Origin: an uncultured Rhodocyclaceae bacterium
GTDB taxonomy: Bacteria; Pseudomonadota; Gammaproteobacteria; Burkholderiales; Rhodocyclaceae
DNA length: 64,000 nucleotides
Assembly: GCA_907163225.1 (NCBI GenBank)
Contig: OU015322.1
Coordinates: 1,354,501 to 1,418,500, forward strand
Reading direction: 5' to 3'
Made by a program: the position numbers and the translations under genes. Positions 8,059 through 17,234 of this stretch are shown here, piece after piece. Numbering within the stretch: the first letter of the stretch is position 1; every line of letters begins with the position of its first letter. The notes under the pieces were generated by a model. It made no database searches and was not told the DNA's origin. It saw only the letters and a list, made by a program, of their open reading frames with translations.

Positions 8059-10395
8059 TCAGCCGGCCTTTTGCACACTTGTCTTCGCCATGCCGGCAAT
8101 TGCCGACACGTCCAAAATTAGCGCGACGTGACCATCACCCATGATGGTTGCACCGGAAATTCCTTGTACACGCCGGTAGTTCGCCTCCAAACTCTTAATC
8201 ACGACCTGGTGCTGTCCAACCAACGCATCGACAAACAACGCTGCGCGGATACCATCGGCATCTATGACCACCATGATGCCCTGCGAAAAATCATTTGCGC
8301 TCGGCTTGATGTTGAACAGTTCGTGCAAAACAATCACCGGGAGATACTCGCCTCGAACCTGAATTACCCTAGCCTGATTGGACATGGTTTTGATATCGCC
8401 GATTTCTGGCTGGAAGGACTCCATGACGAAAGAAAGCGGCAGGATATAGGTCTGGGCGCCCACGGCAATCGACATGCCATCAAGGATTGCCAGAGTTAAT
8501 GGCAGGCGAACCGTCATCCGGGTACCAACCCCCAGAATGGACTCGATATCGACCCGCCCCCCCATTGCCTGAATATTTCGGCGCACCACATCCATGCCCA
8601 CACCACGCCCGGAAACATCAGTCACCTGATCGGCAGTCGAAAATCCTGCCTCAAAAATCAGCAGAAAGACCTCCTGATCGGTCATTTGGTCGGAGACAGG
8701 AAGCCCTCGCTCACGGGCTTTGGCAAGAATTTTGTTACGTGGCAAGCCAGCGCCGTCGTCACCAACTTCAATAACGACATTCCCGCCCTGGTGGTAGGCC
8801 TTCAGCGTAATGGTTCCGACTGGATTCTTGCCCGCAGCAATGCGCGTTTCAGGTAGTTCGATTCCATGATCAAGACTATTTCGAATCAAGTGCGTTAGCG
8901 GGTCGGCGATTCGTTCAATCAGTCCTTTGTCTAGCTCTGTCGTTTCCCCTGAAGTTTTGAGTTCGACTTGCTTGCCTAGCTTGCTGGAAAGGTCTCGGAC
9001 GACGCGCGGAAAACGGGAGAACACAAAGGAAATCTGCATCATCCGGATGGACATCACCGACTCCTGCAGATCTCGTGTATTTCTCTCCAGCTGTGCCAAA
9101 CCGTTGATTAGCCGCTCCGGCGCGCTTTCTTGCATCTGTCCTGCAGTTTGCAGCAACATCGCCTGTGTAATCACCAACTCACCGACAAGGTTGATCAGTT
9201 GGTCGACTTTTTCAATGCTGACGCGGATTGAAGAATCCGTAGAAGCACTGGCTGGCGCCAACGCCTTGGCGCTCCTGACACGGGTTTCCGGTATCAGTTT
9301 TTCTGCAGAATCCACTTTTGGCGGTAGCGCGCCTTGTACTACCAATGGTGCGTTGACATGCGCCGGCTGAGCATCAGATTCCGCAGATGCTGGAATTGGT
9401 GCAAAAAATCCGAACCCATCACCGTCCTCAAGACCAGGGCTTGCGGCGACAGGCGTTGGCAATGGGGCAAAAAAACCATACCCGTCAGTTTCTTCGTTCG
9501 TGCTCGATGGCCCATCTGGGGCTGCCACAATAGATGGCATAGGTTCAAAAAAACCATAGCTCGCGTCATCTTCAAGCGAGGTACTGTCGAGCGGAGCGAA
9601 AAAACCGTAGCTTCGGTCCTCATCCGGAGCCCCGGGAGAATCTCCAAAGAAACCGAATGCAGAATCACCGTCATTAGAAACGGACATGTCTTCGACTACG
9701 CGCCATGCGCCATTTTCGGCAATGAAATCGATTTGATCGGAAAAGTCGTCCTGACACGCCTCTGTAGCCAAACGAACCTGCCAGTAGCCCACGTCGTGCA
9801 TCCCTGCCTCTGGCTGACTCAAAATCTCCAGAGCGCCCATCGAACGGAATTCATCAAGCAGGTTGGCAACACCATCACCTTTGGCGGATATTTCAGTAGG
9901 AACAAATTGAATATCGAATACACGCTTGCGGTGGGCAAGAGGGCCGGGCCCTTCTGGCACAACAATTTCAGCAGACACCTCGGGAGAATCCTGCGACGAT
10001 GCTTCATCGCCGGTAGACAATTGGCGAAGGCGGCTACAAATTGCCTCTACGGCAATGGGGTCTACCGCTCCTCGCCCCTGGTGCGCTTCAAGCATTTCGC
10101 GCAACAGATCTCCGGACTCGAGAAAGGCATCCACCATATCTGCCCGTAACTCAAGCTCCTGCTTACGGATGCGATCAAGCAGATTTTCAAGAATATGGGT
10201 AGTTTCCGCCAAGTCCGAAAACCCAAAAGTTCCAGCGCTTCCCTTGATCGAGTGAGCGGCACGGAATATGGCATTGAGTTGCTCGGAGTCTGGATTTTCA
10301 ATATCCAGACCGAGCAAGAGCCCCTCCATCGCCGCCAAATGCTCTGCCGATTCCTCGAAGAACACTTGGTAGAACTGACTCATATCGATAGTCAT
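8059..10395 (-). CDS. cheA: Chemotaxis histidine kinase CheA with repeated GFF linker motifs
   Basis: This 778-residue kinase phosphorylates CheY in response to receptor state. The HPt domain has the phospho-accepting His48 in AAHSIKGSAGTFGF; the dimerization helices (VDQLINLVGELVITQAM), the ATPase domain (HLIRNSLDHGIE, GDDGAGLP, GRGVGMDVV) and the CheW-like regulatory domain follow. Between HPt and dimerization lies a long linker holding five near-repeats of the form [Y/F]GFF-x-P-[L/M/I] (about residues 245-350) in an acidic, proline-rich context. The ATG at 10395 is chosen over an upstream in-frame start because AGGGGG precedes it and the HPt domain begins there. Confidence 0.95.
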   Translation of the reverse strand: MTIDMSQFYQVFFEESAEHLAAMEGLLLGLDIENPDSEQLNAIFRAAHSIKGSAGTFGFSDLAETTHILENLLDRIRKQELELRADMVDAFLESGDLLREMLEAHQGRGAVDPIAVEAICSRLRQLSTGDEASSQDSPEVSAEIVVPEGPGPLAHRKRVFDIQFVPTEISAKGDGVANLLDEFRSMGALEILSQPEAGMHDVGYWQVRLATEACQDDFSDQIDFIAENGAWRVVEDMSVSNDGDSAFGFFGDSPGAPDEDRSYGFFAPLDSTSLEDDASYGFFEPMPSIVAAPDGPSSTNEETDGYGFFAPLPTPVAASPGLEDGDGFGFFAPIPASAESDAQPAHVNAPLVVQGALPPKVDSAEKLIPETRVRSAKALAPASASTDSSIRVSIEKVDQLINLVGELVITQAMLLQTAGQMQESAPERLINGLAQLERNTRDLQESVMSIRMMQISFVFSRFPRVVRDLSSKLGKQVELKTSGETTELDKGLIERIADPLTHLIRNSLDHGIELPETRIAAGKNPVGTITLKAYHQGGNVVIEVGDDGAGLPRNKILAKARERGLPVSDQMTDQEVFLLIFEAGFSTADQVTDVSGRGVGMDVVRRNIQAMGGRVDIESILGVGTRMTVRLPLTLAILDGMSIAVGAQTYILPLSFVMESFQPEIGDIKTMSNQARVIQVRGEYLPVIVLHELFNIKPSANDFSQGIMVVIDADGIRAALFVDALVGQHQVVIKSLEANYRRVQGISGATIMGDGHVALILDVSAIAGMAKTSVQKAG

Positions 10396-10445
10396 GCTAC
10401 CCCCTGACCTCGGCCTCCAGAAAACTGGCAACCGGAAATGGAATG

Positions 10446-10470
10446 CAAAAGACCCGCGCTATTGCGGGCC
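10446..10470 (-). terminator. Hairpin with short U-run between cheY and cheA
   Basis: On the minus strand a CCCGC/GCGGG stem with a 6-base loop is followed by TCTTTT. It lies between the cheY stop and the cheA start, so it probably attenuates rather than ends the operon, allowing more CheY than CheA. Confidence 0.45.
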
Positions 10471-10482
10471 AGCCGGCTTTAC

Positions 10483-10848
10483 TCAGCCGATCACCTTGCG
10501 CACGACTTCGATCAGTTTCTGGGGATCAAATGGCTTGACCAGCCACCCCGTAGCGCCAGCAGCCCGCCCTTGACTCTTCATTGCATCTGATGACTCAGTC
10601 GTCAGCATCAAAATGGGAGTAGACGCGTATTGCGGCATTCCCCGCAAATTTTTGATTAGCGTTAGCCCGTCCATCCGTGGCATGTTCTGATCAGTCAAAA
10701 CAAGGTTTACGCTTTTAGTTTTTGCTTTATCCAGGCCATCCTGACCGTCAACCGCCTCAACTACATCGTAGCCTGCGCTTTTCAGGGTAAATGACACCAT
10801 CTGACGGATGGATGCGGAATCGTCAACTGCAAGAACGGTTTTTGCCAT
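10483..10848 (-). CDS. cheY: Chemotaxis response regulator CheY
   Basis: This 121-residue single-domain receiver, when phosphorylated by CheA, binds the flagellar switch. The acidic pair (VDD, residues 8-10), the phospho-acceptor Asp53 in LTDQNMPRMDG, the conserved Thr in LMLTTE and the Lys in WLVKPFDP are all present. It is the size of a stand-alone CheY with no output domain. It lies between a small receptor-like protein and cheA in the motor/chemotaxis operon. Confidence 0.95.
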   Translation of the reverse strand: MAKTVLAVDDSASIRQMVSFTLKSAGYDVVEAVDGQDGLDKAKTKSVNLVLTDQNMPRMDGLTLIKNLRGMPQYASTPILMLTTESSDAMKSQGRAAGATGWLVKPFDPQKLIEVVRKVIG

Positions 10849-10865
10849 TTTTTCCTCGTGAAAAA

Positions 10866-12080
10866 TCAGAACAACTCAACTTCGCCGCTTGCGAAGCTAG
10901 TTTGACTAACTGGATTATTGTCCACTTTTTGAGAAATTACACTTAATTTTTGAGAAATTTGGTCAATGTGCGAAGAGATCTCCGCTAATTCAACCAGTGT
11001 TGCCGGAGAGTCACCCCCATTTTGCAGCACGGTTGCCAGCTGCTGTTCATTCACCATGATTTCGTCCAAGGCATCAAGACGTAGCCCCACATGCCCTAGA
11101 AGCTGGGTCACCATGTCCTGGAATTGCAACGACATGATGGACTGATTGACGGCAAGCTCCACTTGCTGACCGATGGCATTCAGTTCGCCAACTGTTTCGC
11201 CGTTTCGCCGGTTTATCTCGTCAATTCCGCTCATTGCCACTTCAACATCCCCTTTGGAAGTCAGGGCAAACGTCATATCCCGCGCGGCCATTTGATTTAT
11301 CGCCTGTTCGGTAGCGCCAATAGTTGTCTGCATTTTGGACAACGAGCCGCGAATCTGCTTGCTGAAGTGATTCGTCCGACCTGAAAGCTCTCGCACCTGA
11401 TCAGCAACGACTGCAAACCCCCGCCCCGCTTCGCCGGCGCGAGCCGCTTCTATGGCCGCATTCAGCGCCAATAAATTTGTTTGCTTGGCTATTCCCTCAA
11501 TCTCTCCGAGCATGCCGCTTACGTCGCTCAGTTGAGAAACGATTCGGTCGGTCATTTCAACCAGCGACATCGCCAATTTGGAGTTTTCGACAACACTGTC
11601 GACAAATTGGCGAAGAGTATCTGATGTCTTGCTGGCAAACTCCTGAAACTCCGACACCGAACTGCCCTCGCTCCCAGCGACGACAAGCATGCCAAGGTGC
11701 CTTTGACGTTGAACCTGAAGATTCAGGTCCTGAAAACTGGCGATCAGCTTTCCTATCGCATCGTTGAATATATTCTGGGTACGCGCGACTTCATCCCGCA
11801 TTTCCACGATCTGCCGGGTTGCCTCACCCGAAACTTGGCGCATTGCCTCACCGCTTCGCTCCAGAATTTCGCGGTCAACCTGGAGGGATGCCGCCCTACT
11901 CTCATCTCCATTTGCATTTTGCCTACCTAAGTAGCCAATGAGCAGTACTCCAGCAGGCAGCGCAAACAACGCAGCCATTACCGGCAACGTGCGAGCCGCT
12001 GGCTCAATGCCGAGCAGGGCCGCCATTACCACCGTCGTCCAGCCAGCCCCAATCAGAATACGTTTGCTGTCTCTACTCAT
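10866..12080 (-). CDS. Short methyl-accepting chemotaxis-type protein without sensor domain
   Basis: This 404-residue protein has two membrane helices close together near the N-terminus (about 8-22 and 30-50) with almost no periplasmic loop, then a coiled region and a signalling hairpin with [35 protein letters not shown]. There is no ligand-binding domain and no C-terminal CheR tether pentapeptide, unlike the two large receptors downstream. It might sense membrane state or a partner, but this is inference. Its place between motB and cheY is typical of some beta- and gammaproteobacterial mot-che operons. Confidence 0.85.
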   Translation of the reverse strand: MSRDSKRILIGAGWTTVVMAALLGIEPAARTLPVMAALFALPAGVLLIGYLGRQNANGDESRAASLQVDREILERSGEAMRQVSGEATRQIVEMRDEVARTQNIFNDAIGKLIASFQDLNLQVQRQRHLGMLVVAGSEGSSVSEFQEFASKTSDTLRQFVDSVVENSKLAMSLVEMTDRIVSQLSDVSGMLGEIEGIAKQTNLLALNAAIEAARAGEAGRGFAVVADQVRELSGRTNHFSKQIRGSLSKMQTTIGATEQAINQMAARDMTFALTSKGDVEVAMSGIDEINRRNGETVGELNAIGQQVELAVNQSIMSLQFQDMVTQLLGHVGLRLDALDEIMVNEQQLATVLQNGGDSPATLVELAEISSHIDQISQKLSVISQKVDNNPVSQTSFASGEVELF

Positions 12081-12114
12081 TTTTGCTGACTTTTATCGGT
12101 TGATCGAACCATAG

Positions 12115-13062
12115 TCATCCAGCTGTACCTTTGCCGTTAATAGGCAGCTTCAAACCTTCGGGAAGCGCGTCATCGGTCGCAATTTCAGACTCGGGCCCCT
12201 CCTCAAGAAGGATTGCGGTTTCTGTCTTTCGGTTCAAAACAACGATACTGATCCGCCGATTGATGGAGCTAAGTGGATCGTTTTTATCGAACAACACCGT
12301 CGAGGCCAGCCCGACAACTCGAATGACCTTGCTGTCATCCATCCCGCCTACGACTAATTCACGGCGCGAGGCGTTTGCCCGATTTGCCGAAAGCTCCCAA
12401 TTTGAAAAACCTTTTTCCCCGCCTGAAAATTGCGCGGCATCAGTATGCCCGGCAAGACTGACCCGGTTGGAAACACCGTTAAGGGCCTTACCTATCTGAC
12501 GGAGAATGTCGCGAGTGTAAGGTTTCAGGTCGGCACTACTGGAGTCAAACATGGGTCGATTCTGCTCATCAACGATCTGAATACGCAACCCCTCTGACGT
12601 AATGTCAAGCAGCATTTGCTTCTTGAACTGCGCCAACTGAGGCGTCTGTTCGATCATTTTTTCAATGTCAGCCTTCAGGCTCTCCAGTCGCTCCTGTTCT
12701 TTGCGGCGAAACTCTACCTGCGCCTCTTTCGAAAATGATGTGGATTTTTTCTGTTCAACATCGCCACGCTTGACCTGCCCGGCTTGCCTAGTCAAATCCT
12801 TGCCGCCCCCCTGAAGCACGCTGGTTGCGTCACCCGAACCACTCCCGCCCTGATGGGAAACTTTCAGCGGGTTCTGGAAAAACTCGGCGATACCCTGAAG
12901 ATCTCCCTTGGCTGTCGAACCGAGTAGCCACATCAACAGGAAGAAAGCCATCATGGCCGTCACGAAATCGGCGTAGGCAATTTTCCAGGCACCGCCATGC
13001 GCGCCGCCGGCAACGACTTTCTTGCGCTTGATGATTATGGGGCGGGTGGAATCGTCGCTCAT
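12115..13062 (-). CDS. motB: Flagellar motor stator protein MotB
   Basis: This 315-residue stator subunit anchors MotA to peptidoglycan and forms the ion channel. The single membrane helix near residues 25-47 begins with YADFVTAMMAFFLLMWLL, including the conserved Asp that carries the proton. The C-terminal OmpA-like peptidoglycan-binding domain has LAGHTDAAQF and NWELSANRANASRREL. The linker is rich in Lys and Gln. It lies immediately downstream of motA. Confidence 0.95.
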   Translation of the reverse strand: MSDDSTRPIIIKRKKVVAGGAHGGAWKIAYADFVTAMMAFFLLMWLLGSTAKGDLQGIAEFFQNPLKVSHQGGSGSGDATSVLQGGGKDLTRQAGQVKRGDVEQKKSTSFSKEAQVEFRRKEQERLESLKADIEKMIEQTPQLAQFKKQMLLDITSEGLRIQIVDEQNRPMFDSSSADLKPYTRDILRQIGKALNGVSNRVSLAGHTDAAQFSGGEKGFSNWELSANRANASRRELVVGGMDDSKVIRVVGLASTVLFDKNDPLSSINRRISIVVLNRKTETAILLEEGPESEIATDDALPEGLKLPINGKGTAG

Positions 13063-13091
13063 AGTAGTTACCTAGTGATCAGCTACGGGGG

Positions 13092-13949
13092 CTATTTGCC
13101 CTTGCGTGCCTTTAGTTCTTCCTCAAGTTCGCTGAAACTTGGCCGAACCCCGGAACCCAGCGTCTTCCGGCCAAACTCGATAGCAACTTGCGGGGCATAG
13201 CCAGACATAGATGCGAGCAAAACCATCTTGATCGTCTTGTAGATGGTTGCCCCTTCGTTAGCCTTCTGTTCGAGAAGTTTGGCGACGGGCTCGACAAAAC
13301 CGTAAGAAATCAAAATACCGAGAAAGGTACCAACCAGTGCTCCACCGATCATTTTGCCCAGAACGGCTGGTGGCGAGCCAACAGAGCCCATGACGTTGAC
13401 CACGCCCATAACCGCCACAACAATACCAAAGGCGGGAACCGCACCGGCAATATTCGAAACTACGTGTCCGGGCTCGGCTGCCTCGTGATGATGGGTTTCC
13501 AATTCAACATCCATGAGACTTTCGATCTCGACGGTATTCAGATTGCCACCCACCATCATCCGCAGGTAGTCGGTAACGAACTCCATGATGTGGTGATCGT
13601 GAACCAAATTGGGATATTTGCTGAAAATAGGACTTGCATCAGGGTTCTCAATGTCGCCTTCGATCGACATCAAGCCCTCTTTGCGTACCTTGGCGAGGAT
13701 TTCGAACAGCATGGCCAAGGCATCAATATAAAACGCCTTGTTATATTTCGACCCTTTGAGAATGCCGGGGATAGCGCCAACGGTTGCTTTGATGATTTTA
13801 ATGTCATTGGCAGCAAGGAAATAGCCGATGGTCAGACCAATAATCGCGACGTACTCTGTAGGCACCCACAGCGCAAGCAAGCTACCATGGATGGCGTAGG
13901 TACCCAACGCGGAAGCCAGAATGACGACATAACCGATAATCAGAAACAT
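13092..13949 (-). CDS. motA: Flagellar motor stator protein MotA
   Basis: This 285-residue membrane subunit of the proton-driven stator has four membrane helices: two at the start (about 1-50) and two around 165-225, including PAFGIVVAVMGVV. The large cytoplasmic loop in between (with KAFYIDALAMLFEILAKVRKEG) carries the charged residues that contact the rotor. It is the first gene of the mot-che operon and follows a sigma-70-like promoter at 14012-14041. Confidence 0.95.
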   Translation of the reverse strand: MFLIIGYVVILASALGTYAIHGSLLALWVPTEYVAIIGLTIGYFLAANDIKIIKATVGAIPGILKGSKYNKAFYIDALAMLFEILAKVRKEGLMSIEGDIENPDASPIFSKYPNLVHDHHIMEFVTDYLRMMVGGNLNTVEIESLMDVELETHHHEAAEPGHVVSNIAGAVPAFGIVVAVMGVVNVMGSVGSPPAVLGKMIGGALVGTFLGILISYGFVEPVAKLLEQKANEGATIYKTIKMVLLASMSGYAPQVAIEFGRKTLGSGVRPSFSELEEELKARKGK

Positions 13950-14011
13950 GCAAAGCCCCCTGTCACGTCAGCACCAAATGACGCAGATCCGCCCAGTAAT
14001 TGGTTTTCGCT

Positions 14012-14041
14012 ATTGTAGCCACATGATTTGCCGGAGTGCAA
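14012..14041 (-). promoter_or_regulatory. Putative promoter of the motAB-che operon
   Basis: On the minus strand TTGCAC (-35) and TACAAT (-10) are separated by 18 bases, about 65 bases before the motA ATG. No sigma-28 consensus was seen in this gap. Confidence 0.45.
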
Positions 14042-14129
14042 AGAAAGAAACGCCCGCCAATAGTGGCCTTCGAGACACCTATACGCTCGGTGATACACTA
14101 ATTCGACTTCAAATTTTCTGACTATTCCT

Positions 14130-14666
14130 GTGATCCAATTCTGCAACCATTGCGGCTCGTCGGTTTCATTCATCACCCCACCAGGCGATTCCTTGCGGCG
14201 ACATGTATGCTCAAATTGCGGCCATATTCAGTACGAAAATCCACGTCTGGTCGTTGGTTGCGTGGCGGAATGGGAAAATAAAATTCTCATTTGCCGGCGG
14301 GCAATCGAACCTCAATACGGTTTCTGGACACTGCCTGCGGGGTTTATGGAAAATGGAGAGACCACTGCGCAGGCTGCAATTCGCGAAACAGACGAAGAAG
14401 CTGGAGCCAATATTATCATTGATGCTCCTTTTGCCATGTTTAGCATCGCACATATAAATCAGGTTCATCTTTTCTACCGCGGACGTTTGAGCAGCCCGAA
14501 CTACGCTGCCGGAGAAGAAAGCCTGGACGTAAGATTGGTTCGACCTAACGAAATTCCCTGGCCAGAGCTGGCTTTTCGCAGCGTCACCCTCTGTCTGGAA
14601 CGCTATCTTGCCGATAGAACTGACGGCAGATATGGCTTTCACGAAGCAAAGATCGACCCGCTCTAA
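14130..14666 (+). CDS. Nudix hydrolase with N-terminal zinc ribbon
   Basis: This 178-residue protein begins with a zinc ribbon (CNHCGSSV and CSNCGHIQYENP, two CxxC pairs) followed by a Nudix domain. The Nudix box is present as GFMENGETTAQAAIRETDEEAGA, with the REx2EExG catalytic core. Such proteins hydrolyse nucleoside diphosphate derivatives such as NADH, FAD or ADP-ribose; the substrate cannot be told from sequence. It starts at a GTG and is transcribed divergently from motA. Confidence 0.85.
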   Translation: MIQFCNHCGSSVSFITPPGDSLRRHVCSNCGHIQYENPRLVVGCVAEWENKILICRRAIEPQYGFWTLPAGFMENGETTAQAAIRETDEEAGANIIIDAPFAMFSIAHINQVHLFYRGRLSSPNYAAGEESLDVRLVRPNEIPWPELAFRSVTLCLERYLADRTDGRYGFHEAKIDPL

Positions 14667-14744
14667 GCCTCCGCAGCCAATTGCGGCTGTTCTGAAAGTA
14701 GGAAAACTAGCGGTTTGACGCCATTGTTTCTGTTTTAACGATTA

Positions 14745-14776
14745 CTGCGGTCAACCTGAAAAACGTCCGAAAAATC
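14745..14776 (+). repeat. Dispersed GCGGTCAACC/A-tract repeat, copy 2 (intergenic)
   Basis: The core CTGCGGTCAACC is followed by A5 tracts starting at exactly +12 and +23 from the first G of GCGGT. It lies just past the end of the Nudix gene. Confidence 0.8.
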
Positions 14777-14921
14777 AATCATTCAAGTATTTTTAGCGAA
14801 TTGGCGCGCCGTCCTCTGTTCGACGATAAGCAAAATGACAAAGCCAGCAAACGTACTGGTGAAAGACGTCACAGCGCACCAACCTGCGCATGCCACAACA
14901 TGCCCCATACCCACCAACAAA

Positions 14922-14956
14922 AACCCCCAGCGGGCTAGGCCGACCGGGGGTCTTTT
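14922..14956 (-). terminator. Terminator of the ccoG-ccoH-DUF3149 transcript
   Basis: On the minus strand an ACCCCC/GGGGGT stem with an internally paired loop is followed by a T5 run. It is about 40 bases past the stop of the DUF3149 gene. Confidence 0.7.
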
Positions 14957-14995
14957 TGAACTCAGCACTCAACGAGCACTGAGGGCAGGTAAAAA

Positions 14996-15136
14996 TCACT
15001 TTCCGAGCTTACGAGACTCTTCATCCGCCTTGCTCGCGTACATTTTGCCCATCACGAGACCGATGACCAAAACACCTACGATAACCCCGAGGCTCGCCAA
15101 ACCAATATCACTACCGAACAAAAGTTCCCACGCCAT
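14996..15136 (-). CDS. DUF3149 small membrane protein
   Basis: This 46-residue peptide begins MAWELLFGSDIGLASL and has one membrane helix (about 10-30) followed by a charged tail. The sequence matches the DUF3149 pattern of short proteins found beside cbb3 oxidase assembly genes in betaproteobacteria. The start at 15136 is chosen because GGGAGGTGG precedes it at good spacing and because the longer in-frame version lacks hydrophobic or family-like sequence. It follows ccoH by 29 bases and is probably co-transcribed. Function unknown; a role in oxidase assembly is a guess from context. Confidence 0.75.
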   Translation of the reverse strand: MAWELLFGSDIGLASLGVIVGVLVIGLVMGKMYASKADEESRKLGK

Positions 15137-15165
15137 AAGCCACCTCCCAGTAACAAATAAAGAAA

Positions 15166-15690
15166 CTACTTCCCAACCTTGGCCGTCAGACGAAGTGGCT
15201 CTGCGGAGTCCGCAAGCCACTCGCCCTGAAGCCGCCAATGTCGAGCCGGATCCTCGATCGACACCAGCCAACGACCGGAAACATCTCCGGCGAGCTTACC
15301 CGTATAGAAACCCTGGCTCTCCAACTTCATCGTGACCAACTGATCCTGCCCGGCACGGGTCGGATGCGCGAGCTTCAGGACAACCTCGTTCGGCAACCCT
15401 GCATCCCTGTCAGCTGCGAGTAGCAGCCGAATATTGAGATCAGAGCGCATCACGTCTGCATGCAGACCCATGTCACCAGCCAAATGATCTCGTTGAAGCC
15501 GCTGATTCACAGTCATTCCCTGCTTGTAGTAGTCATCAGACACCAGGCCGTCATTGCTCGCGACAGCCAGCCACAGGGTAACAATGCCGGCGACCACCAC
15601 AACTGCCGGTCCCGCCATTAGCAACCAGGGCCAGCGCTCCTTGTACCACGGGCGATTCTCGCCGCTACGCAGTGTCATTGAATTGCTCAT
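15166..15690 (-). CDS. ccoH: Cytochrome cbb3 oxidase assembly protein CcoH (FixH family)
   Basis: This 174-residue protein has one N-terminal membrane helix (about 20-45) and a periplasmic domain of FixH type, with DYYKQGMTVNQRL after the helix and QGEW near the end. CcoH is needed for stable assembly of cbb3-type cytochrome oxidase in other bacteria. The ATG lies one base after the ccoG stop, so translation is likely coupled. Confidence 0.9.
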   Translation of the reverse strand: MSNSMTLRSGENRPWYKERWPWLLMAGPAVVVVAGIVTLWLAVASNDGLVSDDYYKQGMTVNQRLQRDHLAGDMGLHADVMRSDLNIRLLLAADRDAGLPNEVVLKLAHPTRAGQDQLVTMKLESQGFYTGKLAGDVSGRWLVSIEDPARHWRLQGEWLADSAEPLRLTAKVGK

Positions 15691-15691
15691 C

Positions 15692-17104
15692 TCACGGCAT
15701 CAGGAAAGAAGCTTTTTCACGAACGGAAATTTTTTCATGGTTCAGCGCCTTCGCATCAAAATAAATGGTGTTTGCACCCGTATTGCCGGAATCCGCTGGC
15801 ACCCGAACAACAATCGTTACCTCGTGATTTTCTGCGCTGGCAACATCCACAAACCGATCGCCGACGATTTCTATGCCGTCCATTCCGTCTACAGAAAGAG
15901 AATAGCGCTTGGGTTCCTCTGTCGTATTCATGAACTTGAGGTTGTAGACGTTTTCAATACGGCCATCATCCGCCTCACGCGCCAAGATGGAACGATCGCG
16001 TATTACATCAACCTTCAAGGGGACACGGACTGCCAGCGACCAAATAGATGCCACAGTGATAGCAACCAAAATCGTCGTGTAAAGGATGATGCGGGGACGA
16101 AGGATATGGGCAACGACCTCCTTCGGCGTCAGATGCTTCTCCAACGCATTTTCAGTAGTGTAGCGAATCAAGCCGCGAGGCTTTCCGACCTTGTCCATGA
16201 CCGGATCACAGGCATCAATGCATGCGCCGCATCCAATGCACTCGTACTGAATCCCTTTTCGAATATCAATTCCGGTAGGACAAACCGCTACGCACAAGCC
16301 ACAATCCACGCAATCGCCGAGTGCGTTGGCATCAGCTCCTTTCTTGCGAGCGCCACGAGGTTCTCCACGTGCGGGATCATAAGTGATGACAAGCGTATCC
16401 GGATCAAACATCACCCCCTGAAAGCGGGCGTAGGGACACATATATTTACAGACTTGCTCACGCAAAAATCCAGCCTGCATGTAACAAAAGCCCGCGTAGA
16501 AAAAGGTCCAGAACAGTTCCCAACCGGAAAAATCGAATGGCAATGCTGCAAGGAGTTCGGTGACTGGCGTAAAGTAGGCAACCAGCGTGAAACCTGTCCA
16601 CAGAGATATGAGCAACCAAATTGCGTGCTTTATCGCCTTCAGGCGAAAGTTTCGGGCGGTCATCGGCCCCTTGTCCAGCTTCATCCGCGCGGCACGATCC
16701 CCTTCTATCCGGTTTTCAACCCACATGAAAATTTCGGAATAGACCGTTTGCGGACAGGCGTATCCACAGAACAAGCGCCCAGCAATAGCCGTAAACAAGA
16801 ACAGCGCGTAGGCCGAAATTATCAACAACAACGCAAGATAGAAGACGTCCTGCGGCCACAAAACAAGGCCAAAAAGATAAAATTTGCGCTCGACAAGATG
16901 AAGCAGTACAGCTTGACGCCCATTCCACTCAAGCCACGGCGCACCATAGAATAACAACTGAGTGAACAGAACCAGTATCCAACGCCAATTGTTCCACCAA
17001 CCTTTTACGTCGCGGATATAAACTTTTTTGTGCTTTTCGTAAAAAGACACGACGACAGGTGTGGATGCGAGTTTCTCGCTGGTACTGTTTTCTGAAGGAT
17101 CCAT
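15692..17104 (-). CDS. ccoG: Cytochrome cbb3 oxidase accessory iron-sulfur protein CcoG
   Basis: This 470-residue membrane protein with several helices has Cys motifs CGYACPQTVY and CKYMCPYARFQ in the membrane part and a ferredoxin-like pair CVDCGLCVAVCPTGID and CIGCGACIDACDP, typical of the CcoG/FixG/RdxA family. CcoG is known as a cupric reductase that supplies Cu(I) for the CcoN CuB centre. A C-terminal Ig-like periplasmic domain follows the last helix. The gene starts a ccoG-ccoH-DUF3149 unit after the ccoNOQP terminator. A second ccoG paralogue lies at 35264-36679. Confidence 0.95.
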   Translation of the reverse strand: MDPSENSTSEKLASTPVVVSFYEKHKKVYIRDVKGWWNNWRWILVLFTQLLFYGAPWLEWNGRQAVLLHLVERKFYLFGLVLWPQDVFYLALLLIISAYALFLFTAIAGRLFCGYACPQTVYSEIFMWVENRIEGDRAARMKLDKGPMTARNFRLKAIKHAIWLLISLWTGFTLVAYFTPVTELLAALPFDFSGWELFWTFFYAGFCYMQAGFLREQVCKYMCPYARFQGVMFDPDTLVITYDPARGEPRGARKKGADANALGDCVDCGLCVAVCPTGIDIRKGIQYECIGCGACIDACDPVMDKVGKPRGLIRYTTENALEKHLTPKEVVAHILRPRIILYTTILVAITVASIWSLAVRVPLKVDVIRDRSILAREADDGRIENVYNLKFMNTTEEPKRYSLSVDGMDGIEIVGDRFVDVASAENHEVTIVVRVPADSGNTGANTIYFDAKALNHEKISVREKASFLMP

Positions 17105-17197
17105 ATTGGCCTTATTCGTATCGAAATTGCGCTGAACTTACGAAATTCAGCAGTCGGATCAATGCAATTTTGATACCAATCAGATTTTTTGTGCAAA

Positions 17198-17223
17198 TAA
17201 AAACGGGGCGGCAAAGCCGCCCC
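17198..17223 (-). terminator. Terminator after ccoP
   Basis: A perfect 8-bp GC stem (GGGGCGGC/GCCGCCCC) with a 3-base loop is followed on the minus strand by TTTTTATTT. It lies 12 bases past the ccoP stop and separates ccoNOQP from ccoGH. Confidence 0.85.
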
Positions 17224-17234
17224 GACCAAACAAA

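Larger units (their letters stand above)
14667..14995. other. Intergenic region between the Nudix gene and the cco cluster
   Basis: This gap holds one dispersed GCGGTCAACC repeat copy and a strong hairpin terminator for the minus-strand cco transcript. Two short overlapping minus-strand reading frames here include the terminator and were not accepted as genes. Confidence 0.6.

Noticed and set aside
10741-10760. GACCGTCAACCG inside cheY
   Set aside because: Encodes the conserved VDGQDG of CheY and does not match the repeat core.
14783-14999. Minus-strand frames of 61-68 codons after the DUF3149 gene, one with CPQC and CWLC
   Set aside because: They contain the strong terminator of the cco transcript and overlap each other; no family similarity was recognised.
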